A stretch of DNA of 23,845 nt from an uncultured Variovorax sp. (GCA_946478645.1 CAMLCW010000030.1:1-23845); one strand, 5' to 3'; shown: positions 9,338-17,166, counted from the first letter of the stretch. Notes: generated from the letters alone by a model not told the origin. Made by a program: numbers and translations.

Positions 9338-10444
9338 CTATGCCTTTTGGGCAAACTGCCAGGCCATTTCGGCCATGGGGCGAGCGCCGCGCGCCGAGGC
9401 CACGGCTTGCTCGCTCGATGCGGTGCCGGCCTCGACCCGTTTGGCGATGCCTTGCAGGATCGCGGCCATGCGGAACAGGTTGTAGGCCAGGTAGAAGTTC
9501 CAGTCGGGCACGAGCGCCTCGGGCGTCGCGATGCGCGTGCGCTCGCAGTAGCGGCGGATGTACTCGCTTTCGGTGGGAATGCCGAGCGCGGCCACATCGA
9601 CACCGCCGAGGCCGCGGCCGGTGGAAGGCGGCATGTGCCAGGACATGCAGTGGTAGCTGAAGTCGGCCAGCGGGTGGCCCAGCGTTGAAAGCTCCCAGTC
9701 GAGCACCGCGATGATCCGCGGCTCGGTGGGGTGGAACATCACGTTGTCGAGGCGGTAGTCGCCATGGACGATCGAAATCTTGCTTTCGTCGCGCGCGCTC
9801 GCCGGCATGTGCGCGGGCAGCCAGTCGATCAGCCGCTCCATCGCCTCGATGGGCCGCGAGAGTTCGCCGGCACCGTCGGCCGATGCCTTGTACTGCTTGC
9901 TCCAGCGGCCGATCTGGCGTTCGAAGTAGTTGCCGGGCTTGCCATAGCCGCCCAGGCCGCGGCCGGCGAAGTCGACGGTGTGCAGCGCCGCGATCACGCG
10001 GTTCATCTCGTCGTAGTAGGCCGCGCGCTCGGCGTTGGTGAGGCCGGGCAGCGACTGGTCCCAGAGCACGCGGCCCTGCATGAATTCCATCACGTAGAAG
10101 GCGCGCCCGATGACGGCTTCGTCCTCGCACAGGCAGTACATGCGCGGCACGGGCACGTCGGTGCCGGCCAGTCCGCTCATCACCTTGAACTCGCGCTCCA
10201 CCGCATGCGCCGAAGGCAGCAGCTTGGCGACGGGGCCCGGCTTGGCGCGCATGACGTAGCTGCGCTTCGGCGTGACGAGCTTGTAGGTCGGGTTGGATTG
10301 CCCGCCCTTGAACATCTCGACCGCGAGCGGCCCTTCGAAACCATCGAGGTTTGCCGCGAGCCAGGCCGCGAGCGTCTCGACGTCGAAGGCATGCTGCGCC
10401 GAGACCGCGCGGGTACCGATGAAATTGGAGAAGTCCTGGCTCAT
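9338..10444 (-). CDS. APH-like phosphotransferase, ACAD10/11 kinase-domain type (candidate 4-hydroxyacyl-CoA kinase)
   Basis: The 368-residue protein has the aminoglycoside/choline kinase fold. A glycine-rich [12 protein letters not shown] (45-56) stands at the nucleotide loop, VMRAKPG (64-70) has the probable ATP-contacting Lys68, and the Brenner motif HGDYRLDN has Asp229 as catalytic base and Asn234. DWE (249-251) has the metal-binding Asp249. The GGQSNPTY loop and the [17 protein letters not shown] stretch are typical of the N-terminal kinase domain of animal ACAD10/ACAD11 and of LvaA-type kinases, not of antibiotic phosphotransferases. It starts one base after the Crp/Fnr stop (TGA, C, ATG), so it is tightly coupled to the regulator. 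Fold sure; substrate inferred. Confidence 0.87.
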   Translation of the reverse strand: MSQDFSNFIGTRAVSAQHAFDVETLAAWLAANLDGFEGPLAVEMFKGGQSNPTYKLVTPKRSYVMRAKPGPVAKLLPSAHAVEREFKVMSGLAGTDVPVPRMYCLCEDEAVIGRAFYVMEFMQGRVLWDQSLPGLTNAERAAYYDEMNRVIAALHTVDFAGRGLGGYGKPGNYFERQIGRWSKQYKASADGAGELSRPIEAMERLIDWLPAHMPASARDESKISIVHGDYRLDNVMFHPTEPRIIAVLDWELSTLGHPLADFSYHCMSWHMPPSTGRGLGGVDVAALGIPTESEYIRRYCERTRIATPEALVPDWNFYLAYNLFRMAAILQGIAKRVEAGTASSEQAVASARGARPMAEMAWQFAQKA

Positions 10445-10445
10445 G

Positions 10446-11165
10446 TCAATGATCTGCTTCCGAGATGCGCATCAAGGCTGCGCGGTCCAGCACCACGAGG
10501 CCCCCCGGCTCGATCCGGATCGTGCCCTCGCGCTCCATGGTCTTCAGTTCCTGGTTGACCCGCTGGCGCGAAGCGCCGAGCAGCTGCGCAAGCTCTTCCT
10601 GCGCGAGGTGCAGGCCGATGCGCGTCTGGCTGCCGTCGTCGAGATTCGGCACGCCGTAGCTGCGCACCAGATGGATGAGCTGCTTCGCGAGCCGTGCGCG
10701 CAACGGCAAAGTGTTGAGGTCTTCCACCAGCCCGAACAGCGTGCGGATGCGGCGCGCCTGCAGCCGCATCAGCGCTTCGTACAGCTCGACGTGCGTCGCG
10801 AGGATCTTCTGAAAGTCGGCACGCGCCACGCACAGGACCGTGCTGTCGCCATGCGCATAGGCGTCGTGCGTGCGCCGGTCTCCGTCGAACATCGCCACGT
10901 CGCCGAACCAGATGCCCGGCTCGACGTAGGTCAGCGTCACCTGCTTGCCCGACACCGCCGTCGAACTGACGCGCACCGCGCCCTTGGCGCAGGCGATCCA
11001 GTGATCGGGCGGGTCGCCGCGGGCGGCGATCAGGTCGCCGTCCTTGAAGCGTTTGACGAAAGCGCATCGGAGAATGTCGTGCCGTAGCGATGGCGAGAGA
11101 GAAGAAAACCAGCGACCACTGTTGATCGCTTCACGTTCTTCGATGGTAAGAATGGGGTCGTCCAT
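10446..11165 (-). CDS. Crp/Fnr-family transcriptional regulator
   Basis: The 239-residue protein has an N-terminal cyclic-nucleotide-binding-type beta roll (about 19-135), a dimerisation helix (about 138-165) and a C-terminal Crp-type winged helix (about 170-230: LAQEELAQLLGASRQRVNQEL, then the wing). The phosphate-binding cassette departs from CRP: GIWFGDVAMF has Asp for the ribose-contacting Glu, and the Arg-Ser pair that holds cAMP aligns with Thr-His. There is no N-terminal FNR cysteine cluster. The recognition helix SRQRVNQEL keeps the first Arg, but Gln replaces Glu181 and Arg185 of CRP. Ligand and operator are therefore probably non-canonical. Being co-transcribed with the kinase and dehydrogenase genes, it likely controls this cluster. 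AGGA precedes the ATG at 11165. Confidence 0.9.
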   Translation of the reverse strand: MDDPILTIEEREAINSGRWFSSLSPSLRHDILRCAFVKRFKDGDLIAARGDPPDHWIACAKGAVRVSSTAVSGKQVTLTYVEPGIWFGDVAMFDGDRRTHDAYAHGDSTVLCVARADFQKILATHVELYEALMRLQARRIRTLFGLVEDLNTLPLRARLAKQLIHLVRSYGVPNLDDGSQTRIGLHLAQEELAQLLGASRQRVNQELKTMEREGTIRIEPGGLVVLDRAALMRISEADH

Positions 11166-11220
11166 GGTCTGTCCTGTCGGCGACTGAAAGGCGGGAAGGT
11201 GTCACGGGAGCGACGGCGCG

Positions 11221-12000
11221 CTATCCGTACTGCGGAGGCTTCTTCTCGAGGAAGGCGGCAATGCCGATGCCGGCATTCGGATGATGGAGGTTGCGCACGA
11301 AGTGGTCGCGCTCCTGCGAGAGCTGCGAAGCGAAGCTGGCTCCGCGCGCTTCGGTGAGCAGTTCCTTGATGCTTGCGAGCGCATTCGGTGCGTGCGCATC
11401 GAGCCGCGCCGCCAGCGCCAGCGCGCCCGCCAGCGCCTGGCCGTTTTCGCTCAATTCATTGATGAGGCCCAGGGCATGCAGCCTCGGCGCAGCGATGCGC
11501 TCGCCGCACATCAGCCATTCGCTGGCCAGCTGGCGCGGCAGCGCTTGGGCCAACTCCCAGCTCAGGCCCGCCACGGGGGACAGCGCCACATTGCTATACG
11601 ACGACGCGAAGACCGCATCGCGCGCGGCCACGATGAAATCGCAGGCCAGCGCCAGCGAGAAGCCCGCGCCCGCCGCCGCGCCCTCGACGGCCGCAATGAT
11701 CGGCTTCGGAAACGCACGGATCGAATCGATCCAGTTGTGCAGGCCCTCGATGCTCTGGGCCTGCACCGAGGGATCGCGCTGCCGGTTGTCGGCCAGCCGC
11801 TGCAGAGAGCCGCCGGCGCAGAACCATGCGCCCTGGCCCACGAGCACCACGCTGCGGACCTCGTCGCTGCTCTCCGCGCCGTTGAGGGCCTCGATGCCCG
11901 CGGCGTAGATCTCGGGAGCCAGCGCATTGCGCTGGGTCGGATTGGCGATGGTCAGCACCATGGTGCGTCCCTCGCTGGTGCTTTTCAGTTCGGCGGGCAT
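11221..12000 (-). CDS. Enoyl-CoA hydratase/isomerase-family protein with atypical active site
   Basis: The 259-residue crotonase-fold protein shows the oxyanion-hole segments WFCAGGSLQRL (59-69) and EGAAAGAGFSLALACD (106-121). By alignment from memory, the two hydratase Glu positions are Ser115 and Asn137. The loop where isomerase-like members have SPDGG reads SPVAGLSW (141-148), so the usual acid is missing there too. It may not catalyse ordinary hydration; isomerase, hydrolase or other crotonase chemistry is possible. It lies 40 bases after the 3-hydroxyacyl-CoA dehydrogenase stop and 55 bases before the Crp/Fnr start, all on the minus strand. Superfamily sure, reaction unknown. Confidence 0.85.
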   Translation of the reverse strand: MPAELKSTSEGRTMVLTIANPTQRNALAPEIYAAGIEALNGAESSDEVRSVVLVGQGAWFCAGGSLQRLADNRQRDPSVQAQSIEGLHNWIDSIRAFPKPIIAAVEGAAAGAGFSLALACDFIVAARDAVFASSYSNVALSPVAGLSWELAQALPRQLASEWLMCGERIAAPRLHALGLINELSENGQALAGALALAARLDAHAPNALASIKELLTEARGASFASQLSQERDHFVRNLHHPNAGIGIAAFLEKKPPQYG

Positions 12001-12040
12001 GGCTGCGATGCTTTCTTGGAGGGTCGATTCGGGCGGCTGA

Positions 12041-13561
12041 TTACTCTTCTTCGTGCAGCAGGCTCAGCCCGAGCGCGCCGCGGCGGCGCAGCCATGGGCT
12101 TGGGCGATAGCGCGGATCGCCATAGACGGTCTGCAGGTTGAACAGCACTTCGAGCATGTTGGTCGGGCCATGCAGGTTGCCCATGGCCAGCGGTCCGCTC
12201 GGATAACCGAGGCCGAGCTGGACCGCAGTCTCGAGATCGGCCGGCGAACACACGCGCTGCTGGCACATGTCGGCGGCGATGTTCACGATGGTGCCGACCA
12301 CGCGCTGCGTGACGAAGCCGCCGCTGTCGCGGATCACGCTGACGGCCTTGCCGTCGCGCGCAAAGAGCGCATGTGCTGCGTCGCGCATGTCGCGCCGTGT
12401 GGCGGGGTTGGTGGCCAGCACGCGGCGCTTGGTGGCCGCATCGTCGACCAGCATGTCGATGCCGATGGTGCGCGTGGCGTCCAGGCGTTCGACGGCGGCG
12501 ATGGTGGTCACGTCGAAGCCGAGCGGCGCCACGAGGATCAGCGAGCCGGGCGCCGCCGTCGCGCCGCTGTCGATCTGCGCGCCCAGCGTGTTGACCAGCC
12601 GCAGCAGCTCGGCGCGGCGCGCGGCGCGCGGCGAAACCCAAACCGACGGTATGGCGGCCACGCTCGGGGGCGGCGGCTCGGTGGCCTGCTGCTGGGTTCC
12701 GTCGGGGTAGCGGTAGAAGCCTTCGCCGGTCTTGCGCCCGAGCACGCCGGCCGCGAGGCGCTGCGCGGTGATCACGCTGGGCCGGAAGCGCGGCTCCTCG
12801 TAGTACTGGTGGTAGATCGACTCCATCACCGGATGCGACACGTCGAGCGCGGTCAGGTCCATCAGCTCGAAGGGGCCGAGGCGGAAGCCCGCCTGGTCCT
12901 TGAGGATGCGGTCGACCGTGGCGAAGTCGGCCACGCCTTCGCCGACGATGCGCAGCGCCTCGGTGCCGTAGCCGCGGCCGGCATGGTTGACGATGAAGCC
13001 GGGCGTGTCCTGCGCCTGCACCGCGCTGTGGCCCATCTGCGCGGCATAGCCCGCGAGCTGCTTGCAGATGTCGGGAGAGGTCCGGAAGCCCGCCACGACC
13101 TCGACCACCTTCATCAGCGGCACGGGGTTGAAGAAGTGGAAGCCAGCCATCCGCTCGGGGTGTGCGAGGCCGGCGGCGATCGCCGTCACGGAGAGCGACG
13201 AGGTGTTGGTGGCGAGCGTGGCCGCGGGCGTGACGACCGCTTCGAGTTCGCGAAAGAGCTTGCGCTTGACCTCGAGGTCTTCGACCACCGCTTCGATCAC
13301 GAGGTCGCAGCCCGCGAGCGCGGCGATCGAGTCGACCGCCTTGACGCGCGCGACCTGCGCGTCGCGCGTGGCCGCGTCGATCCGGCCTTTTTCGTGCAGC
13401 TTGTTCCATTGGTCCGCGAGCGCCTCACGGCCGCGCTCCGCGGCGCCTGCAAAACTGTCGAGCAGCAGCACCTCGCTGCCGGCCTGGGCCGCGATCTGGG
13501 CAATGCCCCGGCCCATGGCGCCGGCGCCGACGACGCCGATCCGGGTGTAGTTGACTGTCAT
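12041..13561 (-). CDS. 3-hydroxyacyl-CoA dehydrogenase (PaaH/PaaC-like, two C-terminal domains)
   Basis: The 506-residue enzyme should oxidise 3-hydroxyacyl-CoA to 3-ketoacyl-CoA with NAD. The Rossmann domain carries GAGAMGRGIAQ (12-22), VIEAVVED (88-95) and TNTSSLSVT (118-126). The catalytic His is in GFHFFNPVPLMK (His142). A first C-terminal 3HCDH domain starts at DTPGFIVN (185-192), and a second follows at about 400-500 (DSGGFVTQRV, GLGYPSGPLAMGN). A Pro-rich linker near 290-305 separates them. This two-domain form is like PaaH of phenylacetate catabolism, but no other paa gene is nearby. The ATG at 13561 lacks a good ribosome binding site. Context suggests it acts after the kinase, acyl-CoA dehydrogenase and hydratase-like steps. 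Confidence 0.92.
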   Translation of the reverse strand: MTVNYTRIGVVGAGAMGRGIAQIAAQAGSEVLLLDSFAGAAERGREALADQWNKLHEKGRIDAATRDAQVARVKAVDSIAALAGCDLVIEAVVEDLEVKRKLFRELEAVVTPAATLATNTSSLSVTAIAAGLAHPERMAGFHFFNPVPLMKVVEVVAGFRTSPDICKQLAGYAAQMGHSAVQAQDTPGFIVNHAGRGYGTEALRIVGEGVADFATVDRILKDQAGFRLGPFELMDLTALDVSHPVMESIYHQYYEEPRFRPSVITAQRLAAGVLGRKTGEGFYRYPDGTQQQATEPPPPSVAAIPSVWVSPRAARRAELLRLVNTLGAQIDSGATAAPGSLILVAPLGFDVTTIAAVERLDATRTIGIDMLVDDAATKRRVLATNPATRRDMRDAAHALFARDGKAVSVIRDSGGFVTQRVVGTIVNIAADMCQQRVCSPADLETAVQLGLGYPSGPLAMGNLHGPTNMLEVLFNLQTVYGDPRYRPSPWLRRRGALGLSLLHEEE

Positions 13562-13694
13562 TGGAGAAGGATTTTCACTGGTTGGAAGAGGCCCCGGTCC
13601 GCAGGCCGCCGGCGCGGCACGCGGTGTTCGGGCCGACTTGCGATTTTGCCGCCATGGCCGCCACGGGCTCTGCGGGTTTGTCGCAGCAGGCGCG

Positions 13695-14852
13695 TCACGC
13701 CGGCCGGCCGCTGCGGTCGATGGCCACGCTCACGCCGATGGCCAGCAGGATCAGCGCCAGGCCGGCCCAGTTCATCCAGGCCGAGGCGTCGTTGGCCAGC
13801 AGCCATCCGCCGAGCGCAGTGCCCACGGCCTGGCCGGTGTAGATGCCCGAGCTGTTCAGCGCCACAGAGCCGGGTGCGAGCGCCGGCGCCAGGCTCACCA
13901 GCCGGGCCTGCTGCGCAGAATTGGTAGCGAAGCATCCGAGCCCCCACGGCACGATCACCGCGGCAAGCCAGGGCAGGGTGGGCGCCCAGGGCCAGAGGAA
14001 CAGGCTCAGCGCGATCAGCGAGCTCGTCAGCAGCACCATGCGGCCCGCGCCCACGCGGTCGATGAAGCGGCTCACGACCATGTTGCCCAGCACGCCGAAG
14101 ACGCCGAACAGGCCCCACACCAGACTCAACATGGTGGGGTCTGCGCCGAAGTCCCGCTTCAGCACCGGCCCGAAGTAGCTCGACAGGACGAACTGGCCGG
14201 CACCCTGCAGGGCGGTGACCGAAACGATGCCCATCAGCACCGGACTGCGCAGCACGCGCGACCAGGCGGCTCTCGACAGGGCCGCGGGACGAATGCCTTG
14301 CGGCAGCGTGAGCCAGACCCAGGCCGCGCTCGCGACGCTCAGCACCGCGATGGCCACGAACGCCATGCGCCATCCGAGATGGCCGCCGATCAGCGCGCCG
14401 ATCGGCAGCCCCAGCACCGAGGCCAGCGACCAGCCGAGGAAGACGAAGGTCACGGCGCGCCCGCGCTGCTCCGGCGGCACCAGCAGGCCGGCGCAGGCCG
14501 CAGCCTGCGGCGTGAAGATGGCCGGCGCGATCACGGTGAGCATGCGCACCGGCAGCAGGGCGCCGAAGCTGGGCATCGCGGCCGAAATGGCATGCCATGC
14601 GGCGTACCAGAGCAGCGAGAGCGTGAGCAGCTGGCGGCGGTCCCAGCCCGCCACCGCGGCCGCCAGCAGCGGCGCGCCGATGCACATCACGATGGCCGCG
14701 ACCGTGATGAGCTGACCCGCCGTCGCGACGGAGATCGACAGCGAGGCGCTGATCTCGTTGAGCGTACCCGGCACCACCATCACGCCGGTGCCAATCACGA
14801 AATTGCCGGCCAGCAGCGCCCAGAGCGCACTCCGGGACGCCGAGCGACTCAC
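13695..14852 (-). CDS. MFS transporter (AraJ-like drug:H+ antiporter-1 type)
   Basis: The 385-residue protein has about twelve hydrophobic segments and the layout of the major facilitator superfamily. An early segment with GNFVIGTGVMVVPGTLNEI is typical of AraJ-like exporters, a short basic WDRRQ loop lies between the second and third segments, and RGRAVTFVFLGWSLASVLGLPIGALIG carries the antiporter-type Pro/Gly pattern of segment five. The substrate cannot be told. The start is GTG at 14852, with GAAGG eight bases upstream, 16 bases after the stop of the D-2-hydroxyacid dehydrogenase gene, so the two are probably co-transcribed. A 133-base gap separates it from the dehydrogenase gene downstream. 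Confidence 0.85.
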   Translation of the reverse strand: MSRSASRSALWALLAGNFVIGTGVMVVPGTLNEISASLSISVATAGQLITVAAIVMCIGAPLLAAAVAGWDRRQLLTLSLLWYAAWHAISAAMPSFGALLPVRMLTVIAPAIFTPQAAACAGLLVPPEQRGRAVTFVFLGWSLASVLGLPIGALIGGHLGWRMAFVAIAVLSVASAAWVWLTLPQGIRPAALSRAAWSRVLRSPVLMGIVSVTALQGAGQFVLSSYFGPVLKRDFGADPTMLSLVWGLFGVFGVLGNMVVSRFIDRVGAGRMVLLTSSLIALSLFLWPWAPTLPWLAAVIVPWGLGCFATNSAQQARLVSLAPALAPGSVALNSSGIYTGQAVGTALGGWLLANDASAWMNWAGLALILLAIGVSVAIDRSGRPA

Positions 14853-14868
14853 GGGGCCGCCTTCGGAC

Positions 14869-15876
14869 TCACCGGCGGACCTGCAAGGCGCCGGGATTCA
14901 CGATGTTGGTGGGGTTGCCCTTGATGAAGCTCACGACGTTGTCGAACGCCTGGCCGAAATAGTTCTCGTAGCTTTCCTGCTCGACATAGCCGATGTGCGG
15001 CGTGCAGATGCAGTTCTCGAGGCGCAGCAACGCGTGGCCCTGCAGCGGCGGCTCGCTCTCGAACACGTCGATCGCCGCGAGGCCAGGGCGGCCGCGGTTC
15101 AACGCGGCGAGCAGCGCATCGGCCTCGACCAGTTCCGCGCGCGAGGTGTTGACGAAGAGGGCCGTCGGCTTCATGCGCGACAGATCCTCGAGCGTGACGA
15201 GGCCCACGGTCTCTTCGTTGAGCCGCAGGTGCACAGAGAGCACGTCGGCCGCGGCAAAGAACTCCTGGCGGTTCTGCGCCACCTGGAAGCCGTCGGAGCG
15301 TGCCTTGGCGCAACTCGCCTCGCGGCCCCAGATCACGACCTGCATGCCGAAGGCCTGGCCGTAGCGCGCCACCAACTGGCCGATGCGGCCATAGCCCCAG
15401 ATGCAGAGCGTCTTGCCCTTGAGCACCGAGCCCAGGCCGAAGTTGGGCGGCATCGACGCCGACTTGAGGCCCGACTGCTGCCACGCGCCGTGCTTGAGGT
15501 TGCTGATGTACTGCGGCAGCCGGCGCATGGCCGCCATGATCAATGCCCAGGTCAGTTCGGCCGGCGCCTGCGGCGAGCCAGTGCCTTCCGCCACGGCCAC
15601 GCCACGCTCGGTGCACGCCGTCACGTCGATATGGCCGCCGACGCGGCCGGTCTGGGAAATGAGCTTGAGCCTGGGCAGCTTCTCGATCAACTGGCGCGAG
15701 ATGTGGGTGCGCTCCCGGATCAGCACGATCACGTCGGCGTCCTTCAGGCGCACCGAGAGCTGGCCGATGCCTTTCACGGTGTTGGTATAGACCTTGGCCG
15801 CATAGGCGTCGAGCTTGGCGGCGCAGTGCAGCTTGCGCACGGCGTCCTGGTAATCGTCGAGGATCACAATATTCAT
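14869..15876 (-). CDS. D-2-hydroxyacid dehydrogenase family protein
   Basis: The 335-residue NAD-dependent enzyme belongs to the D-isomer-specific 2-hydroxyacid dehydrogenases. The nucleotide-binding motif is WGYGRIGQLVARYGQAFGM (160-178), with GxGxxG at 161-166. The catalytic triad is visible as Arg246 (NTSRAE), Glu275 (VFESEP) and His294 (TPHIGY). An N-terminal MNIVILDDYQD and QTGRVGGHID (75-84) are typical of the subgroup. I chose ATG at 15876 because family conservation begins there; a TTG at 15885 has a better-spaced GAGG (15891-15894). The substrate is not predictable. It heads the minus-strand run and is followed closely by the transporter gene. Confidence 0.88.
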   Translation of the reverse strand: MNIVILDDYQDAVRKLHCAAKLDAYAAKVYTNTVKGIGQLSVRLKDADVIVLIRERTHISRQLIEKLPRLKLISQTGRVGGHIDVTACTERGVAVAEGTGSPQAPAELTWALIMAAMRRLPQYISNLKHGAWQQSGLKSASMPPNFGLGSVLKGKTLCIWGYGRIGQLVARYGQAFGMQVVIWGREASCAKARSDGFQVAQNRQEFFAAADVLSVHLRLNEETVGLVTLEDLSRMKPTALFVNTSRAELVEADALLAALNRGRPGLAAIDVFESEPPLQGHALLRLENCICTPHIGYVEQESYENYFGQAFDNVVSFIKGNPTNIVNPGALQVRR

Positions 15877-15967
15877 GGCATGCAATTGTGCCTCGCAGCA
15901 CCGGCACGGCGCGCGCCTGAACGTTTGGATACCCAGCCCCGGGGAAAGTCACCGGGGCGTGCATGGC

Positions 15968-16336
15968 TCAGTGGAGCTGCGCGGACCTCGGCGCGGTGTG
16001 CACGGATTCCATGGCCTCGAGCGCGGCGAGCCGGTCGAGCTCGGCACAGACGTCGGCCATGCGGCCCGAAATCACCATGCGGTTGGCGCTGCGTTTTTCG
16101 CCCGGTTGATCGACCACGCGGATCACGCGCAGCGGCCGGGCCGGGGCCGCAACCGCGTTGGCTGCCGCCTGGCCGCAGGGCCGGGCCGTGCCGGCGGGGC
16201 GGCCGACGAGGCTGTGCGAGCCCGTGGAAGCCGCACGGGCACTGCGGCGGTGGACATTTCGCACAGGCAGCAGCCGGCTCGCCAGCGACTGCAGCGGCGT
16301 CCAAAGGTCAACGATAGCGAGTAGGGCGATTCCCAT
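15968..16336 (-). CDS. Small hypothetical protein downstream of lexA
   Basis: The 122-residue frame has GGAG five bases before the ATG at 16336. The N-terminus is hydrophobic (MGIALLAIVDLW), the middle is basic and Ala-rich, and the C-terminal third (RPLRVIRVVDQPGEKRSANR, then MVISGRMADVCAELDRLAAL) looks like a folded conserved segment I associate with Burkholderiales hypothetical proteins. No known domain is recognised. It is on the same strand as lexA, starting 146 bases after the lexA stop, with a strong nested hairpin between them. It is not SulA by sequence. That it is a real gene is likely from the ribosome binding site and the C-terminal segment; function unknown. Confidence 0.65.
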   Translation of the reverse strand: MGIALLAIVDLWTPLQSLASRLLPVRNVHRRSARAASTGSHSLVGRPAGTARPCGQAAANAVAAPARPLRVIRVVDQPGEKRSANRMVISGRMADVCAELDRLAALEAMESVHTAPRSAQLH

Positions 16337-16389
16337 GTGAACTCCAAGAAGGTTTGAGGTTGAACACAGGCAGGATTGCTTTCGCCGGA

Positions 16390-16440
16390 CGCAACAGGGT
16401 GATGGCGCCTTGTTGCGCCATACGCCCGCCACCTGTTGCG
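16390..16440. repeat. Nested hairpin between lexA and the small hypothetical gene
   Basis: CGCAACAGG (16390-16398) pairs perfectly with CCTGTTGCG (16432-16440). Inside it ATGGCGC (16402-16408) pairs perfectly with GCGCCAT (16415-16421). A partial third copy, CCTTGTTGCG, spans the inner loop. No U-tract follows on the minus strand, so it is not a standard lexA terminator; an RNA-stability or attenuating structure is possible. Confidence 0.45.
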
Positions 16441-16482
16441 GCTGGATGGATGGAGGCTGTCGTCGGCAGCCGGACTGGCCGG

Positions 16483-17166
16483 CTACATCAGCATGGTGTT
16501 GCGGATCAGGCCCACGGCGAGGCCCTCGATCTCGAAGGGTTCGCCGGGCTGCACCACGATGGTCGGGTAGTCGGGGTTTTCGGCATGCAGTTCGATCACC
16601 TGCTTGTTGCGCTTGAGGCGCTTCACAGTGACTTCGTCGCCCAGGCGGGCCACCACGATCTGGCCGTTACGGGCTTCCTTGGTGGCCTGCACCGCGAGCA
16701 GGTCGCCGTCCATGATGCCGGCGTCGCGCATCGACATGCCGCGCACCTTGAGCAGGTAATCGGGTTGCTGCTGGAACAGCGTGTTCTCGACGTAGTAGGT
16801 CTGGTCGACATGTTCCTGCGCGAGGATCGGCGAACCGGCCGCCACCCGACCGATGAGCGGCAGTGCGAGCTGCGCCATGCCAGGCAGCGAGAGGGAGAAC
16901 TGTCCGCCTTCGCGGTGCCGGGTCTCGTTGAGCGAGCGCAGCGCATCGCCCTTGAGGCGGATGCCGCGCGAGGTGCCGCTGACGAGCTCGATCACGCCCT
17001 TGCGGGCCAGCGCCTGCAAGTGCTCCTCGGCCGCATTGGCCGATTTGAAGCCGAGTTCATTGGCGATTTCGGCACGCGTGGGTGGCGCGCCGGTGCGGGC
17101 GATGGCGCTCTGGATCAGGTCCAGGATCTGCTGCTGGCGGGCTGTAAGCTTGACGGCGAACTGCAT
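16483..17166 (-). CDS. lexA: LexA repressor
   Basis: LexA represses SOS genes and cleaves itself when RecA is activated by DNA damage. The 227-residue protein has an N-terminal winged helix (about 1-70: [12 protein letters not shown], then the recognition segment [22 protein letters not shown]). The C-terminal protease domain has cleavage site Ala110-Gly111 (RVAAGSP), nucleophile Ser145 (VRGMSM) and general base Lys182 (VTVKRL). The ATG at 17166 has AAGGA six bases upstream; an earlier in-frame start at 17184 lies in a LexA box and is unlikely. Two LexA boxes stand directly upstream, so autoregulation is expected. Confidence 0.97.
   Translation of the reverse strand: MQFAVKLTARQQQILDLIQSAIARTGAPPTRAEIANELGFKSANAAEEHLQALARKGVIELVSGTSRGIRLKGDALRSLNETRHREGGQFSLSLPGMAQLALPLIGRVAAGSPILAQEHVDQTYYVENTLFQQQPDYLLKVRGMSMRDAGIMDGDLLAVQATKEARNGQIVVARLGDEVTVKRLKRNKQVIELHAENPDYPTIVVQPGEPFEIEGLAVGLIRNTMLM

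Noticed and set aside
7231..9660. An 809-codon plus-strand frame running through glmM and opposite the acyl-CoA dehydrogenase.
   Set aside because: It crosses a convergent gene junction and two hairpins, has low-complexity composition, and conflicts with two clearly recognised proteins.
9338..10444. Aminoglycoside resistance gene.
   Set aside because: The HxD and DWE motifs belong to the whole APH/choline kinase fold. The loop sequences and the coupling to an acyl-CoA dehydrogenase point to the ACAD10/11 kinase group.
10446..11165. FNR-type oxygen sensor.
   Set aside because: The few cysteines (in LRCAF, IACAK and VLCVA) are scattered and do not form the N-terminal iron-sulfur cluster.
12041..13561. 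Part of a phenylacetate (paa) catabolic cluster.
   Set aside because: The dehydrogenase is PaaH-like, but none of the paa oxygenase, ligase or ring-opening genes is in the window.
12053..13927. A 624-codon plus-strand frame opposite the 3-hydroxyacyl-CoA dehydrogenase.
   Set aside because: It mirrors the codon pattern of the real gene; no family resemblance and no ribosome binding site.
15968..16336. SulA-like division inhibitor after lexA.
   Set aside because: No similarity in length pattern or motifs to SulA was seen, and no LexA box was found directly upstream of this gene.
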